A stretch of 64,000 nucleotides of DNA from an uncultured Oxalobacteraceae bacterium. GTDB lineage: Bacteria > Pseudomonadota > Gammaproteobacteria > Burkholderiales > Burkholderiaceae. Under the pieces are notes generated by a model, which saw nothing but the letters and a program-made list of their open reading frames with translations, made no database searches and was not told where the DNA came from. Positions 36,189 to 44,251 of the stretch are shown here, piece after piece (within the stretch, counting starts at the first letter, position 1; each line of letters begins with the position of its first letter). The stretch is taken from NCBI GenBank assembly GCA_946480015.1, contig CAMLIL010000016.1:1-64000 (forward strand), in the 5' to 3' direction. A program made the translations under genes and the position numbers.

Positions 36189-37670
36189 ATGCAGGGACAG
36201 ACCATTAGCAGGCGACACAACAAGCCCCAGGCAGGCGCGTGGGCCGTGCTGCTGCTCGTCCTGGCCGCGCTGACGCTCTACCGCGCGGCAATCGCGCACC
36301 ATGCCCTTCCGCTCTATCAGGACGAAGCACAGTACTGGGTCTGGTCACGCATGCCCGACTGGGGTTATTACTCGAAGCCGCCGATGGTGGCGTGGGTGAT
36401 CCGTCTGTTCAGCGGCCTCGGTGATGACGAACTCAGCGTGCGCATGGGCAGCCTGCTGCTGCATCCGCTGACGGCGCTGCTGGTGTATGCGCTCGGGCTG
36501 CGCATGTTCGACGCACGCACCGCCATCATTGCCGCACTGCTGTTCATCAGTCTGCCGCTGGTCGGATTCAATTCGCTGTTCATGACCACCGATGCGCCCT
36601 TGTTCTTTTTCTGGGGCATGGCTGCGTATGCTTTATGGAATTGCCTGGACCGCAATCGCTGGCGCGACTGGCTGCTGCTCGGCATCGCAACAGGGCTGGG
36701 GCTGCTGTCGAAGTATTCGATGGCCCTCTTCGCCGTCTCGGTGGTCCTTGCGCTGTGCCTGCCGCACTATCGCCGCCACTGGCGCAACCCTCGGCTTTAC
36801 GCTGCCGCCGTGTTCGCGTTCCTGATTTTTCTGCCTAACCTCTGGTGGAACGCGCGGATGGATTTCGTCAGTTTCCGCCACACTGCCGAAATTTCCCAGC
36901 TCGACCGCGACCTGTTCCATCCCGCGCGGCTGGCTGAATTCGCCGGCGCGCAGTTCGCCTGCATGGGGCCGATCGCCTTTGCTTTCCTGCTCATGGCCCT
37001 GGCGACGCCATCGGTATGGCGCGACCGCCGGCGTGGCCTGCTTGCAGCCCTGACGCTGCCGTTTCTGACAGCGATCTCGCTGCAGGCGCTGCTCGCCAGG
37101 GCCAACGCAAACTGGGCCGCACCAGCGTATTTCGCCGGCACCCTGCTGGTGGCGGCACAACTGGTGGCACAGCAGCGCCAGCGCTGGTGGATCGCCATGG
37201 CCGTGCTGAACCTCGCCTTGCTGTCCGGCTTCTATCACTATCACAGCATCACCGATGCGCTGGGCATCAAGCTTACCCGTAAGAACGATCCCTATTCGAG
37301 GCTGCTGGGCTGGCCGCAAGCTGCGGGCGAAGTCAGCCGCGTCCTGGCAAGGCATCCGGAGGCCCGGCTGGCAAGCCTTGACCGGGGCGAATATGCCTTG
37401 TTGCGCTACTACGTGCGCCCCCACCCCGACAGCATGGGCATTTGGAATCCCGACCGAAAACGGCAACATCACTTTCACCTGAGCGCGGACATCGCCCAGG
37501 CGCGCGGCGCCAGCTTCATCATCGCGACGACCCATCCACTGGATGCCGGCGCGGCACGGTCATTCGAGCAATGGGAAGCGATCGGGCCCGTCAGCGTGCC
37601 GCTGTACCCTGATTATCAGCTGAGGCTTTATCTGTACCGCGGCAATTGCTTCCGGGGATACCAGCGATGA
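36189..37670 (+). CDS. ArnT-like glycosyltransferase (GT83/GT39 superfamily)
   Basis: A 493-residue multi-spanning inner-membrane transferase. The N-terminal ALPLYQDEAQYWVWSRMPDWGYYSKPPMV carries the catalytic Asp-Glu of the first periplasmic loop and the ArnT/PMT-type YYSKPPM. It moves a sugar from undecaprenyl phosphate to lipid A, a glycan or a protein. It is a little shorter than E. coli ArnT (about 550). GGAG precedes the ATG. Its stop overlaps the next gene (ATGA), a PAP2-type phosphatase, and a divergent GT2/LAB_N pair probably supplies the donor. Whether it adds aminoarabinose is not shown, as no other arn genes are present. Confidence 0.9.
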   Translation: MQGQTISRRHNKPQAGAWAVLLLVLAALTLYRAAIAHHALPLYQDEAQYWVWSRMPDWGYYSKPPMVAWVIRLFSGLGDDELSVRMGSLLLHPLTALLVYALGLRMFDARTAIIAALLFISLPLVGFNSLFMTTDAPLFFFWGMAAYALWNCLDRNRWRDWLLLGIATGLGLLSKYSMALFAVSVVLALCLPHYRRHWRNPRLYAAAVFAFLIFLPNLWWNARMDFVSFRHTAEISQLDRDLFHPARLAEFAGAQFACMGPIAFAFLLMALATPSVWRDRRRGLLAALTLPFLTAISLQALLARANANWAAPAYFAGTLLVAAQLVAQQRQRWWIAMAVLNLALLSGFYHYHSITDALGIKLTRKNDPYSRLLGWPQAAGEVSRVLARHPEARLASLDRGEYALLRYYVRPHPDSMGIWNPDRKRQHHFHLSADIAQARGASFIIATTHPLDAGAARSFEQWEAIGPVSVPLYPDYQLRLYLYRGNCFRGYQR

Positions 37671-38419
37671 GCGCATGGTTGCGCCGCTACGGCGACGTGG
37701 TGCTCGCCTTCGTATTGCTCCTCGCCTTCACCGGCTGGCCAGAAGTCGAGCTGCGCCTGGCCGCACCTTTCTATCGGCATGGTCTTGGCTTTCCCGCAGG
37801 GCAGCTCTGGTGGATCCAGGCGATCTACCTGGTCTTCGCACGCTTTTGGGTGCTGGCCGTCATCCTGCTGGCGCTGCTGCTGGCGGGCTTGCTGCCGTTC
37901 GTTCGCGCGCATTGGCCGCGCTTTCCATACCGGCGCAAGGCCCTGCTCTACTTGCTGACCGCGCTCGTGCTCGGTCCCGGATTGATAGTCAACACGGTGT
38001 TCAAGGACCATTGGGGCAGGCCGAGACCAGTGCATCTGACGCAATTTGGCGGCAGCGCCACCTTTACTCCCGTTCTCGCTTACAGCACGCAGTGCGCCAA
38101 GAATTGCTCCTTCCCCAGCGGCCATGCGGGAGCGGCCTTTTTCCCGATGGCCGGCTACTGGCTGACCCGTCAACGCCGTTGGCTGGTGCTGGGTATCTCG
38201 CTGGGCGTCCTGGTGGGCTATGTCCGCATGGCGATGGGAGCGCATTTTCTATCGGATATCGTCTTTTCCGGGCTCATCGTGCACTTCACCTGCCGCTGGC
38301 TGGCATCCCGATTCGGCTTGCCTGACCAGAGCGAGGCTGATTATGCGGCCCGAGCGCGATATCGGACGCCATGCCCCGGCCCCGCTTCCATCTCTCCTCC
38401 ACCACATCCTCCCCCTTGA
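37667..38419 (+). CDS. PAP2-family membrane phosphatase (lipid phosphatase)
   Basis: A 250-residue inner-membrane PAP2 protein with five to six TM helices. The three acid-phosphatase motifs are present: KDHWGRPRP, CSFPSGHAG and RMAMGAHFLSDI. The family removes phosphate from lipid A (LpxE/LpxF-like), undecaprenyl diphosphate or phosphatidylglycerol phosphate. Translational overlap with the ArnT-like gene suggests a joint role in lipid A or carrier-lipid remodelling, perhaps altering surface charge. The start codon is fixed by the 4-bp overlap. The Pro-rich last about 15 residues are unusual. Confidence 0.92.
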   Translation: MSAWLRRYGDVVLAFVLLLAFTGWPEVELRLAAPFYRHGLGFPAGQLWWIQAIYLVFARFWVLAVILLALLLAGLLPFVRAHWPRFPYRRKALLYLLTALVLGPGLIVNTVFKDHWGRPRPVHLTQFGGSATFTPVLAYSTQCAKNCSFPSGHAGAAFFPMAGYWLTRQRRWLVLGISLGVLVGYVRMAMGAHFLSDIVFSGLIVHFTCRWLASRFGLPDQSEADYAARARYRTPCPGPASISPPPHPPP

Positions 38420-38456
38420 CCTGACGGGTCGCGATGCCGTCGTTGACGGCGCAAGG

Positions 38457-38506
38457 GCTTTACGTCGAAGAAAAAGTGGGCACGGGCGCTTAACGTCGAG
38501 CAAAAA
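38457..38506 (+). repeat. Two imperfect 19-bp direct repeats before the effector promoter
   Basis: GCTTTACGTCGAAGAAAAA (38457-38475) and GCTTAACGTCGAGCAAAAA (38488-38506) agree at 16 of 19 positions and are 31 bp apart, about three helical turns. They lie 60-110 bp upstream of the PIP-box-like element and could be a second regulator site. Confidence 0.4.
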
Positions 38507-38566
38507 ACACGCTCAGCCTGCCGCAGGCGCTTCGCCGGCCACGCCCCGATTTTCCCCGGGCCGCGT

Positions 38567-38628
38567 TTCGGAAAGCGTTCCCATGCTTCGGTTCGCGGCG
38601 CATCGCGGCAGAAATTTCGCGCTATCGT
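38567..38628 (+). promoter_or_regulatory. PIP box/hrpII box-like promoter
   Basis: TTCGG at 38567-38571 and TTCGG at 38587-38591 are separated by exactly 15 bases (TTCG-N16-TTCG in hrpII notation). TATCGT at 38623-38628 matches the YANNNT -10 element at a spacing of 31 bp, inside the 30-32 bp known for HrpX/HrpB-controlled promoters of Xanthomonas and Ralstonia. The predicted mRNA start, about 38635, is 27 bases before the preferred GTG start of the effector-like gene. Confidence 0.6.
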
Positions 38629-38661
38629 CGGCACATCCGATCGTTGCGAAGGCGACTGCCC

Positions 38662-40587
38662 GTGTTTATCCATCGCCCAGGACAGTCCAGTCCACCCGTC
38701 CCCCCTTCTCCCGACGGTACGCCAGGGCGGGCGATCCCTGCCGCCAATCCCGCGCGCGGACGCGGCGCGCGCGCCGCCGTCGGCGAACTGGCCGCGTTGC
38801 AGCGGCCAAATCCGCTGCGGACGGCGGTGCCGCAGCTCACCCGACAACGAGCGCTCACGGTCCGCACCCGCGCCGAACTCGACGCCGCCATGGCGCCGCC
38901 CGCGGGTGGCGCGCGGCAAGAGCGGTCCGGCACCGCGCAGGCCGGACCATCCATCCGCGCCTTGCGCCCGCAGCCTCCGGGCAAGAGCGCGCCCGCCACG
39001 GCACCTGGCACGCCCCCCGGCGCCGGTGCCGGGGCGCCGGTGCCCGCGGCATTGCCGCGCAAGGGTTTGACGCCACTACAAAAGTTCAAAAAGCTGTTCA
39101 GTCCCAGCGGCAAGAGCGCGTCGGCATCCACCGCTCGCGTACCGGAAAAACTCTCGAGCTGGAATCGGACCGGCGTCAAGCCGGGCGGCACCGCGGACGG
39201 CGCGCTCTACATCGATACGAACGGGCAAAAGTGGCTGGTGAAGGGATATGGCAATGACGACATGGCCAAGAGCGAGGTGCTGGCATCGCATCTCTTGAAC
39301 GCCGTCGGCGCCCATACGGCCCAGATGAAACTGGTCGACCTTGGCGATGCGCACAAAGGCGGCCTCGGCGTCGCTTCCAAGTGGATGGACAACACGCAGC
39401 CCTTCGACCCGCGCAATCGTGCGCACGCGATCAGCATGCAGCAATCGTTCGTCGCCCATGCGTGGCTGGCCAATCACGACGCGATCGGCCTGACGCACGA
39501 CAACGTGCTGGTTCAGGATGGTAAAGCGGTGCACATCGACCCGGGCGGCGCGCTCGAATATCGCGCGATGGGCGGCATGAAAGGCGAGGTGTTCGGCCGC
39601 AAGGTCGGCGAGCTGGAGACCTTGCGCAACCCGAATGTGAACCCGGCCGCCGCCAGCGTCTATGGCACCATGAACTCCGCTGCGATCGTCACGAGCGCGC
39701 AGCGGGTGCTCGATCTGCCGGCGGCCACCATCACGAAACTGGTCGAGCGTCACGGCCCCGGCGACGCGAAGCATCGCGCCGAACTGGGCAAGAAGCTCAT
39801 TGAACGGCAGCGGGATATCAAAACATGGTGCAAGAGCGCGCAATCAGATGCGGCCAATGCCGCGCGCCAACGCCACCGGGAGATCAAGGCGCTGGACAAG
39901 GAATTTCCAGCTCAGAAGATCGGACATCGCGACAAGCGGATCAATATGGTCGCCGGGTTCGTTGAACGCGGCAGCGCCCGCGCCATGCCGCCGCTGCCCA
40001 ACACGGCGCCCGGCAAGCACGACACGTCCGTCTACGCCGCCCGCAGCTTGAACGCGATGCCACAGCTGTCGACGCTCCAGCAGGAAGCGATCTATAGCTA
40101 CGCGCACCTTGGCTACGACGAGATCAACGCTTCCCTGCGGTCGGGAAAGCCGAGCAAGACCGCCAAGGCCCTCGACGCCGCGATCCGCAGCGCCGGCGGC
40201 GAGATTCCACCTGGCACCCTGCTCTCGCGCAAAATCAAAGTGTCGGGACCGCGAAGGGAGCAATTGTTGAACGCCGCCGGCAAGGTGTTGCAGGAGCCCG
40301 CCATCATGTCCACCTCGACCGAGCCCAATATGTTTACCGGCAACCTCCACCTGAAGCTGACCGTCGGCCCGGGGGTGAAGGGCTTGTTCACGGGCTCGGG
40401 TTCGGCCGCAGCCGGTCAATCCATCTCGCGCATGCCGGGCGAATCGGAACTCATACTGCCGGCCAACACGCGCCTGTATATCCACAAAGTTACGCGCTCG
40501 CCCGAGAGCGCGGACCGGGACGGCTTCGGCAGCAACCGCGAGGGGCTCGATCACATCGTGCACGCGACGATTTTGCCGACGCACTAA
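38662..40587 (+). CDS. Candidate type III effector: kinase-like domain plus R-S-E ADP-ribosyltransferase
   Basis: 641 residues from GTG 38662, which has GAAGG nine bases upstream; TTG 38644 is an alternative. Residues 1-150 are Pro/Ala/Arg-rich and disordered, with no acidic residue in the first 12 and Ile at position 3, like a type III signal. Residues about 178-355 resemble a HipA/PI-kinase-like fold: WLVKGYG (Lys194), KSEVLASHLL, WLANHDAIGLTHDNVLVQDG and HIDPGGAL (Asp293). Residues about 470-640 are a mono-ADP-ribosyltransferase: LLSRKIKVSG (Arg523), IMSTSTEP (STS 550-552), and GESELILPANTRLYI (Glu594/Glu596, ExE). No immunity gene or secretion apparatus is adjacent. Target unknown; a toxin of another secretion route is possible. 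Confidence 0.82.
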   Translation: MFIHRPGQSSPPVPPSPDGTPGRAIPAANPARGRGARAAVGELAALQRPNPLRTAVPQLTRQRALTVRTRAELDAAMAPPAGGARQERSGTAQAGPSIRALRPQPPGKSAPATAPGTPPGAGAGAPVPAALPRKGLTPLQKFKKLFSPSGKSASASTARVPEKLSSWNRTGVKPGGTADGALYIDTNGQKWLVKGYGNDDMAKSEVLASHLLNAVGAHTAQMKLVDLGDAHKGGLGVASKWMDNTQPFDPRNRAHAISMQQSFVAHAWLANHDAIGLTHDNVLVQDGKAVHIDPGGALEYRAMGGMKGEVFGRKVGELETLRNPNVNPAAASVYGTMNSAAIVTSAQRVLDLPAATITKLVERHGPGDAKHRAELGKKLIERQRDIKTWCKSAQSDAANAARQRHREIKALDKEFPAQKIGHRDKRINMVAGFVERGSARAMPPLPNTAPGKHDTSVYAARSLNAMPQLSTLQQEAIYSYAHLGYDEINASLRSGKPSKTAKALDAAIRSAGGEIPPGTLLSRKIKVSGPRREQLLNAAGKVLQEPAIMSTSTEPNMFTGNLHLKLTVGPGVKGLFTGSGSAAAGQSISRMPGESELILPANTRLYIHKVTRSPESADRDGFGSNREGLDHIVHATILPTH

Positions 40588-40599
40588 CCCGGATGTTTC

Positions 40600-40759
40600 A
40601 TGAGAATCGCCGCCCTCAACATCGAAGCGGTCGGCGAGGCACTGCTGTTCGCTGCGCGCCTGCGCCGCCCACGGCGGCAAGGCATGGGACCATTCGGCGC
40701 TGGTGCGCGCGCTGGAAATGATGGCCAATTTCGATATTGGTGATACGGTAGCGCAATGA
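40600..40759 (+). pseudogene. Remnant of 2-hydroxy-3-oxopropionate reductase with internal deletion
   Basis: Two pieces in different frames match, from memory, the middle and the end of GarR/GlxR-type tartronate semialdehyde reductase: LNIEAVGEALLFAAR (from 40615) and CAAHGGKAWDHSALVRALEM continuing to NFDIGDTVAQ with TGA at 40757. The middle of the C-terminal domain and the whole NAD domain are gone. The stop still overlaps the glycerate kinase ATG by ATGA, the original operon junction. Confidence 0.75.
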
Positions 40760-42042
40760 GCCAATCCACCACCATTCCACGCCCCCTGTTACGCGCCATG
40801 TTCGACGCCGCCGTGGCGGCGGCGCAGCCGGCGCGCTGCCTGCCGCCGCACCTGCCGCCGGCACCGCGCGGGCGCACCCTGGTCATCGGCGCGGGCAAGG
40901 CATCGGCCGAGATGGCGCGCGCCCTGGAGCAGCACTGGCCGGGCGCGTTGACCGGACTGGTCGTCACCCGCTACGGCTATGCGGTACCGTGCCAGCGCAT
41001 CGAGATCGTCGAGGCCGCCCACCCCGTGCCGGACCGCGCCGGCAGCGACGCTGCGCGCCGCATGCTGGACATGGTGGCGGGTCTGAGCGCCGACGACCTG
41101 GTGATCTGCCTGATTTCGGGTGGCGGCTCGTCATTGCTGCCGCTGCCGGCCGAAGGCCTCGACCTGGCCGACAAACAGCGGCTCAACGCCGCGCTGCTGG
41201 CCAGCGGCGCCACGATCAGTGAAATCAATTGCGTGCGGCGCCACCTGTCGGCCATCAAGGGCGGCCGGCTGGCGGCGGCATGCCACCCGGCCCGGGTGGT
41301 TACCCTGCTCATTTCCGATGTGCCGGGCGACGATCCGGTCGACATCGCCAGCGGCCCGACCTGCGCGGACGCGAGCACCTGCGCCGACGCGCTGGCGGTG
41401 CTGCGGCGCTACGGCATCGACGTGCCGCCCCAAGTCCGGGCGGTACTCGAAAGCGGGCGCGGCGAATCGGTCAAGCCCGGCGACCCACGCCTGGCCGGCC
41501 ATGAAATCCGCCTCATCGCCACGCCCCAGATGGCGCTCGACGCGGCCGCGGCGGTGGCCAGCGCGGCCGGGGTGCCGACCCATATCCTGGGCGACGGTAT
41601 CGAGGGCGAGGCGCGCGAAGTTGGCATCGTCATGGCCGGCATCGCGCGGCAGGTGGCCACGCATGGCCAGCCCTTCGTCCCGCCGTGCATCCTGCTGTCG
41701 GGCGGCGAAACCACGGTCACCGTGCGTGGAACCGGGCGCGGCGGACGCAATGTCGAGTTCCTGCTCTCGCTCGCGGTGGCGCTGAACGGGCTTGATGGGG
41801 TGCACGCCATGGCCTGCGATACCGATGGTGTCGACGGCCAGGAAGACATTGCCGGAGCGTATATGGCGCCGGACACGCTGGCGCGCGCCTGGACCCTCGG
41901 CATGCGCGCCCGCGACAGCCTGGCCAACAACGACGGACACGGCTTCTTCCAGGCGCTGGGCGATTCCGTGATCTGCGGGCCGACACTGACCAACGTCAAT
42001 GACTTCCGGGCGATTTATATCGGCGGCGCCCCGGCGGCCTGA
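40756..42042 (+). CDS. Glycerate 2-kinase (TtuD/MOFRL family)
   Basis: A 428-residue cytosolic kinase phosphorylating D-glycerate to 2-phosphoglycerate. Family text: LVIGAGKASAEMARALEQHW, VICLISGGGSSLLPLPAEGL, IKGGRLAAACHPARVVTLLI, SDVPGDDPVDIASGPT, and the C-terminal MOFRL part ILLSGGETTVTVRGTGRGGRNVEFLLSLAV with CDTDGVDG. It normally follows tartronate semialdehyde reductase in glyoxylate use. Here only a remnant of the reductase precedes it, so glycerate must come from elsewhere in the cell. Confidence 0.95.
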   Translation: MSQSTTIPRPLLRAMFDAAVAAAQPARCLPPHLPPAPRGRTLVIGAGKASAEMARALEQHWPGALTGLVVTRYGYAVPCQRIEIVEAAHPVPDRAGSDAARRMLDMVAGLSADDLVICLISGGGSSLLPLPAEGLDLADKQRLNAALLASGATISEINCVRRHLSAIKGGRLAAACHPARVVTLLISDVPGDDPVDIASGPTCADASTCADALAVLRRYGIDVPPQVRAVLESGRGESVKPGDPRLAGHEIRLIATPQMALDAAAAVASAAGVPTHILGDGIEGEAREVGIVMAGIARQVATHGQPFVPPCILLSGGETTVTVRGTGRGGRNVEFLLSLAVALNGLDGVHAMACDTDGVDGQEDIAGAYMAPDTLARAWTLGMRARDSLANNDGHGFFQALGDSVICGPTLTNVNDFRAIYIGGAPAA

Positions 42043-42093
42043 GCGCCGCTCGCGCCGTCCCCAGGCGGTGGCTGGACCGAATCCGCGGCCGGG

Positions 42094-42609
42094 TCAGGCT
42101 GTTTGCCCGGCACGCGACTCGCGCACCATGCGCAGGACCGTGACGCTGTTGACGACGGCAATGACCAGTTCCAGCGCAGTACCGCCGATGGAACCGGCGA
42201 TCACGTTGTTCGCAATCCAGAGCGCGGTGCCGCACAGCATCACCAGCCGCATCGGCACGCCGTGCAGCAGGAACAAGGCGAGCGTACCCAGGCAGGAGGC
42301 GGCCAGCGGCAGCCAGTCGCTTGGCTGGCGGGCCAGCGTCAGTCCCAGCGCCAGGTTGACCGCGATCACTGCCGCCGCCACCCAGATCGAGCGGGTACGC
42401 AAGGCCAGCAGCGAGCGCAGCAAGGATACGGTCGAGCTGGCGACGGCGGTCGGATTGCCGAGCAGGGAAAAGTGCACGATGTAGGCGAGGCATTCGCCGG
42501 CCATGAACAGTTTGAAGCGGCGGTCGTCTCTCTGCAAGAACGAGCCGACGCCGAGCACGAACGCGATATAGCCGACGCATTGCGCCGGCGAAAACCAATC
42601 AGTCAACAT
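42094..42609 (-). CDS. YgjV-family inner membrane protein
   Basis: A 171-residue protein with about six hydrophobic helices of the Imp-YgjV family: VGYIAFVLGVGSFLQRDDRRFKLF, ECLAYIVHFSLLG, ASCLGTLALFLLHG and LWIANNVIAGSIGGTALE. The family has no established function. It stands alone, convergent with the glycerate kinase and about 85 bp from the next minus-strand gene. No Shine-Dalgarno sequence is evident before the ATG. Confidence 0.85.
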   Translation of the reverse strand: MLTDWFSPAQCVGYIAFVLGVGSFLQRDDRRFKLFMAGECLAYIVHFSLLGNPTAVASSTVSLLRSLLALRTRSIWVAAAVIAVNLALGLTLARQPSDWLPLAASCLGTLALFLLHGVPMRLVMLCGTALWIANNVIAGSIGGTALELVIAVVNSVTVLRMVRESRAGQTA

Positions 42610-42694
42610 GAAGAAGGGAATGTGGAAACGGCAGGTTCAGCGGTCAAGCCGCGACCGAAAATTATACCCTGCCGCCTCCAGTGCGGCTCGGCGC

Positions 42695-43555
42695 TCAGCT
42701 GGCGCGCTTGGTGATGACCACTTCCAGATATTCCGCCGGCACCACCAGCGAGGCCGGCCCTGCCGTGTTGAAGCTCTGCAGCAAGCCCTGCAAATCCTTG
42801 GCGAGCGCCTGTTGGCCGGCAGCGTCGAGGGCCGCGAATGCGCGGTGGGTCGGGCCGTAGAAATCACGGAAGACCTGCAGCCAATGTTCGGGCGAGGCGT
42901 AGCGGAAGGTGAAGAATTTGCGATGTACCTGCATGCCGGCCGTGCGGTCGCCGAACAGTTCGCGCAGACGCTCTTCCGTGCCCCACAGCGCCGGCGATTG
43001 CAGGCCGGGCGGCGGCGGCACGTGCGCGCCGACGGCCTTGAACAGCTTGCCGATGAAGCCTTCCGGGGTCCAGTTGGCCAGGCCGATGCGCCCGCCGCCA
43101 CGCACTACCCGCATCAGTTCGTCCGCCGCGCGCTGCTGGTCTGGCGTGAACATGACGCCAAAGGTCGACAGTGCCACGTCAAAACTATTATCCGGAAATG
43201 GCAGATTCTCCGCATCGGCCTCGCGAAACTCGACAGTGAGACCTTCGGCCGACGCGCGCGCCCGCCCTTTTTCGAGCAGGGCCGCAACATAATCGGTGGA
43301 GGTGACCTGGGCAAACCGGTGCGCCGCCGCGAGCGTGGCGTTGCCGTTGCCGGCAGCGACGTCGATAACCCGTTCGTCGGCGCGCACATCGGCCGCCTCG
43401 GCCAGCGCCTCGCCGACAATCTGCAGCGTGACCCCGATGATGGCGAAGTCGCCGCTGGCCCAGGTTGCCTGCTGGCGTTGCTTGATGGCGTCGAAATCCG
43501 GCGGCGCCATAGGAGGGCCGGCAGCCTGGGTGGAGGTGTGGCTGATGTCTGTCAT
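42695..43555 (-). CDS. Class I SAM-dependent methyltransferase
   Basis: A 286-residue cytosolic methyltransferase with motif I (RVIDVAAGNGNATLAAAHRF), acidic motif (LTVEFREADAENLPF), motif IV-like SFDVALSTFGVMFTP and motif VI-like RVVRGGGRIGLANWTPEGF. UbiE/Methyltransf_11 type; substrate not evident. AAGGAG precedes the ATG. The gene is monocistronic, with an 86-bp gap to the DUF2058 gene upstream. Confidence 0.93.
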   Translation of the reverse strand: MTDISHTSTQAAGPPMAPPDFDAIKQRQQATWASGDFAIIGVTLQIVGEALAEAADVRADERVIDVAAGNGNATLAAAHRFAQVTSTDYVAALLEKGRARASAEGLTVEFREADAENLPFPDNSFDVALSTFGVMFTPDQQRAADELMRVVRGGGRIGLANWTPEGFIGKLFKAVGAHVPPPPGLQSPALWGTEERLRELFGDRTAGMQVHRKFFTFRYASPEHWLQVFRDFYGPTHRAFAALDAAGQQALAKDLQGLLQSFNTAGPASLVVPAEYLEVVITKRAS

Positions 43556-43641
43556 GGCAACGCTCCTTCGTGGGTGAGGGATTCCTGCTTTGACAACGCT
43601 ACGCGCACAACGTTCCGCCTGCCGTCAGCGGCCGCCCTGGC

Positions 43642-44178
43642 TCACCACATCAGGTCATCCGGAATCTGATAGGCCGCGTAGGGATCGTCTTCGTCGATCT
43701 CGGTGCTCTTTTTGTTGACGCGCACGACCAGCGTGGCATCGCGCTCGGCGATCTTGTCGGCGATCACGCGCGGCACCAGCTCGGCGCTATCGCCCTGTCG
43801 CACGATGACCAGCCGGCCAGCCATCAGGTGTCCCTGCACGGCGGCCGACACGTACAGGCGCTCGATCTTGTTGTTGTACGTGTAGTTGTAGGCAATGTCG
43901 CCGTTGCCCTTGCTCTGGCGGTTTTGCTGCACCATCTGGGCGATCTGGGCCAGGATGGCTTTTTGCTGGGCGGCGGCATCGCGCTGGGCGTTCAGTTCGC
44001 GCGCCCGCTCGGCATTCTTGCGCTGCATGTCGAGCGCGGCGACACGCGCCTCGTCGACGCTTTGCGTGCCGGTGCGGCGCTCGTCTTTCTTTTGCTTGCT
44101 CTTGTCCTGATTGGCCAGTTTGACCTTTTTCTTGTCGACGAGCCCAGCCTTCAATAGCTGATCTTGCAGGGAAACCAT
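43642..44178 (-). CDS. DUF2058 protein (YaiL-like nucleoprotein/polysaccharide-associated)
   Basis: A 178-residue cytosolic protein beginning SLQDQLLKAGLVDKKKVKLA, with a long charged coiled coil (about 20-90, Lys/Arg/Glu/Gln) and a C-terminal beta part (YNYTYNNKIERLYVS, GRLVIVRQGDSAELVPRVIA, DPYAAYQIPDDLMW). That pattern is DUF2058/YaiL. Function is unclear. ATG 44178 is chosen for the GGAGGAG upstream and the family N-terminus; the frame extends further without support. Confidence 0.92.
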   Translation of the reverse strand: MVSLQDQLLKAGLVDKKKVKLANQDKSKQKKDERRTGTQSVDEARVAALDMQRKNAERARELNAQRDAAAQQKAILAQIAQMVQQNRQSKGNGDIAYNYTYNNKIERLYVSAAVQGHLMAGRLVIVRQGDSAELVPRVIADKIAERDATLVVRVNKKSTEIDEDDPYAAYQIPDDLMW

Positions 44179-44251
44179 AGCGAAACTCCTCCTTGAATCC
44201 GCTAGCATAGCAAACCCCGCCGCCGGGCCCACCGAGCGATCCTGTGATGGC

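Noticed and set aside
38592..38620. Second TTCGC...TTCGC pair near the effector promoter
   Set aside because: The spacer is 19 bases, not 15, so it does not fit the PIP box.
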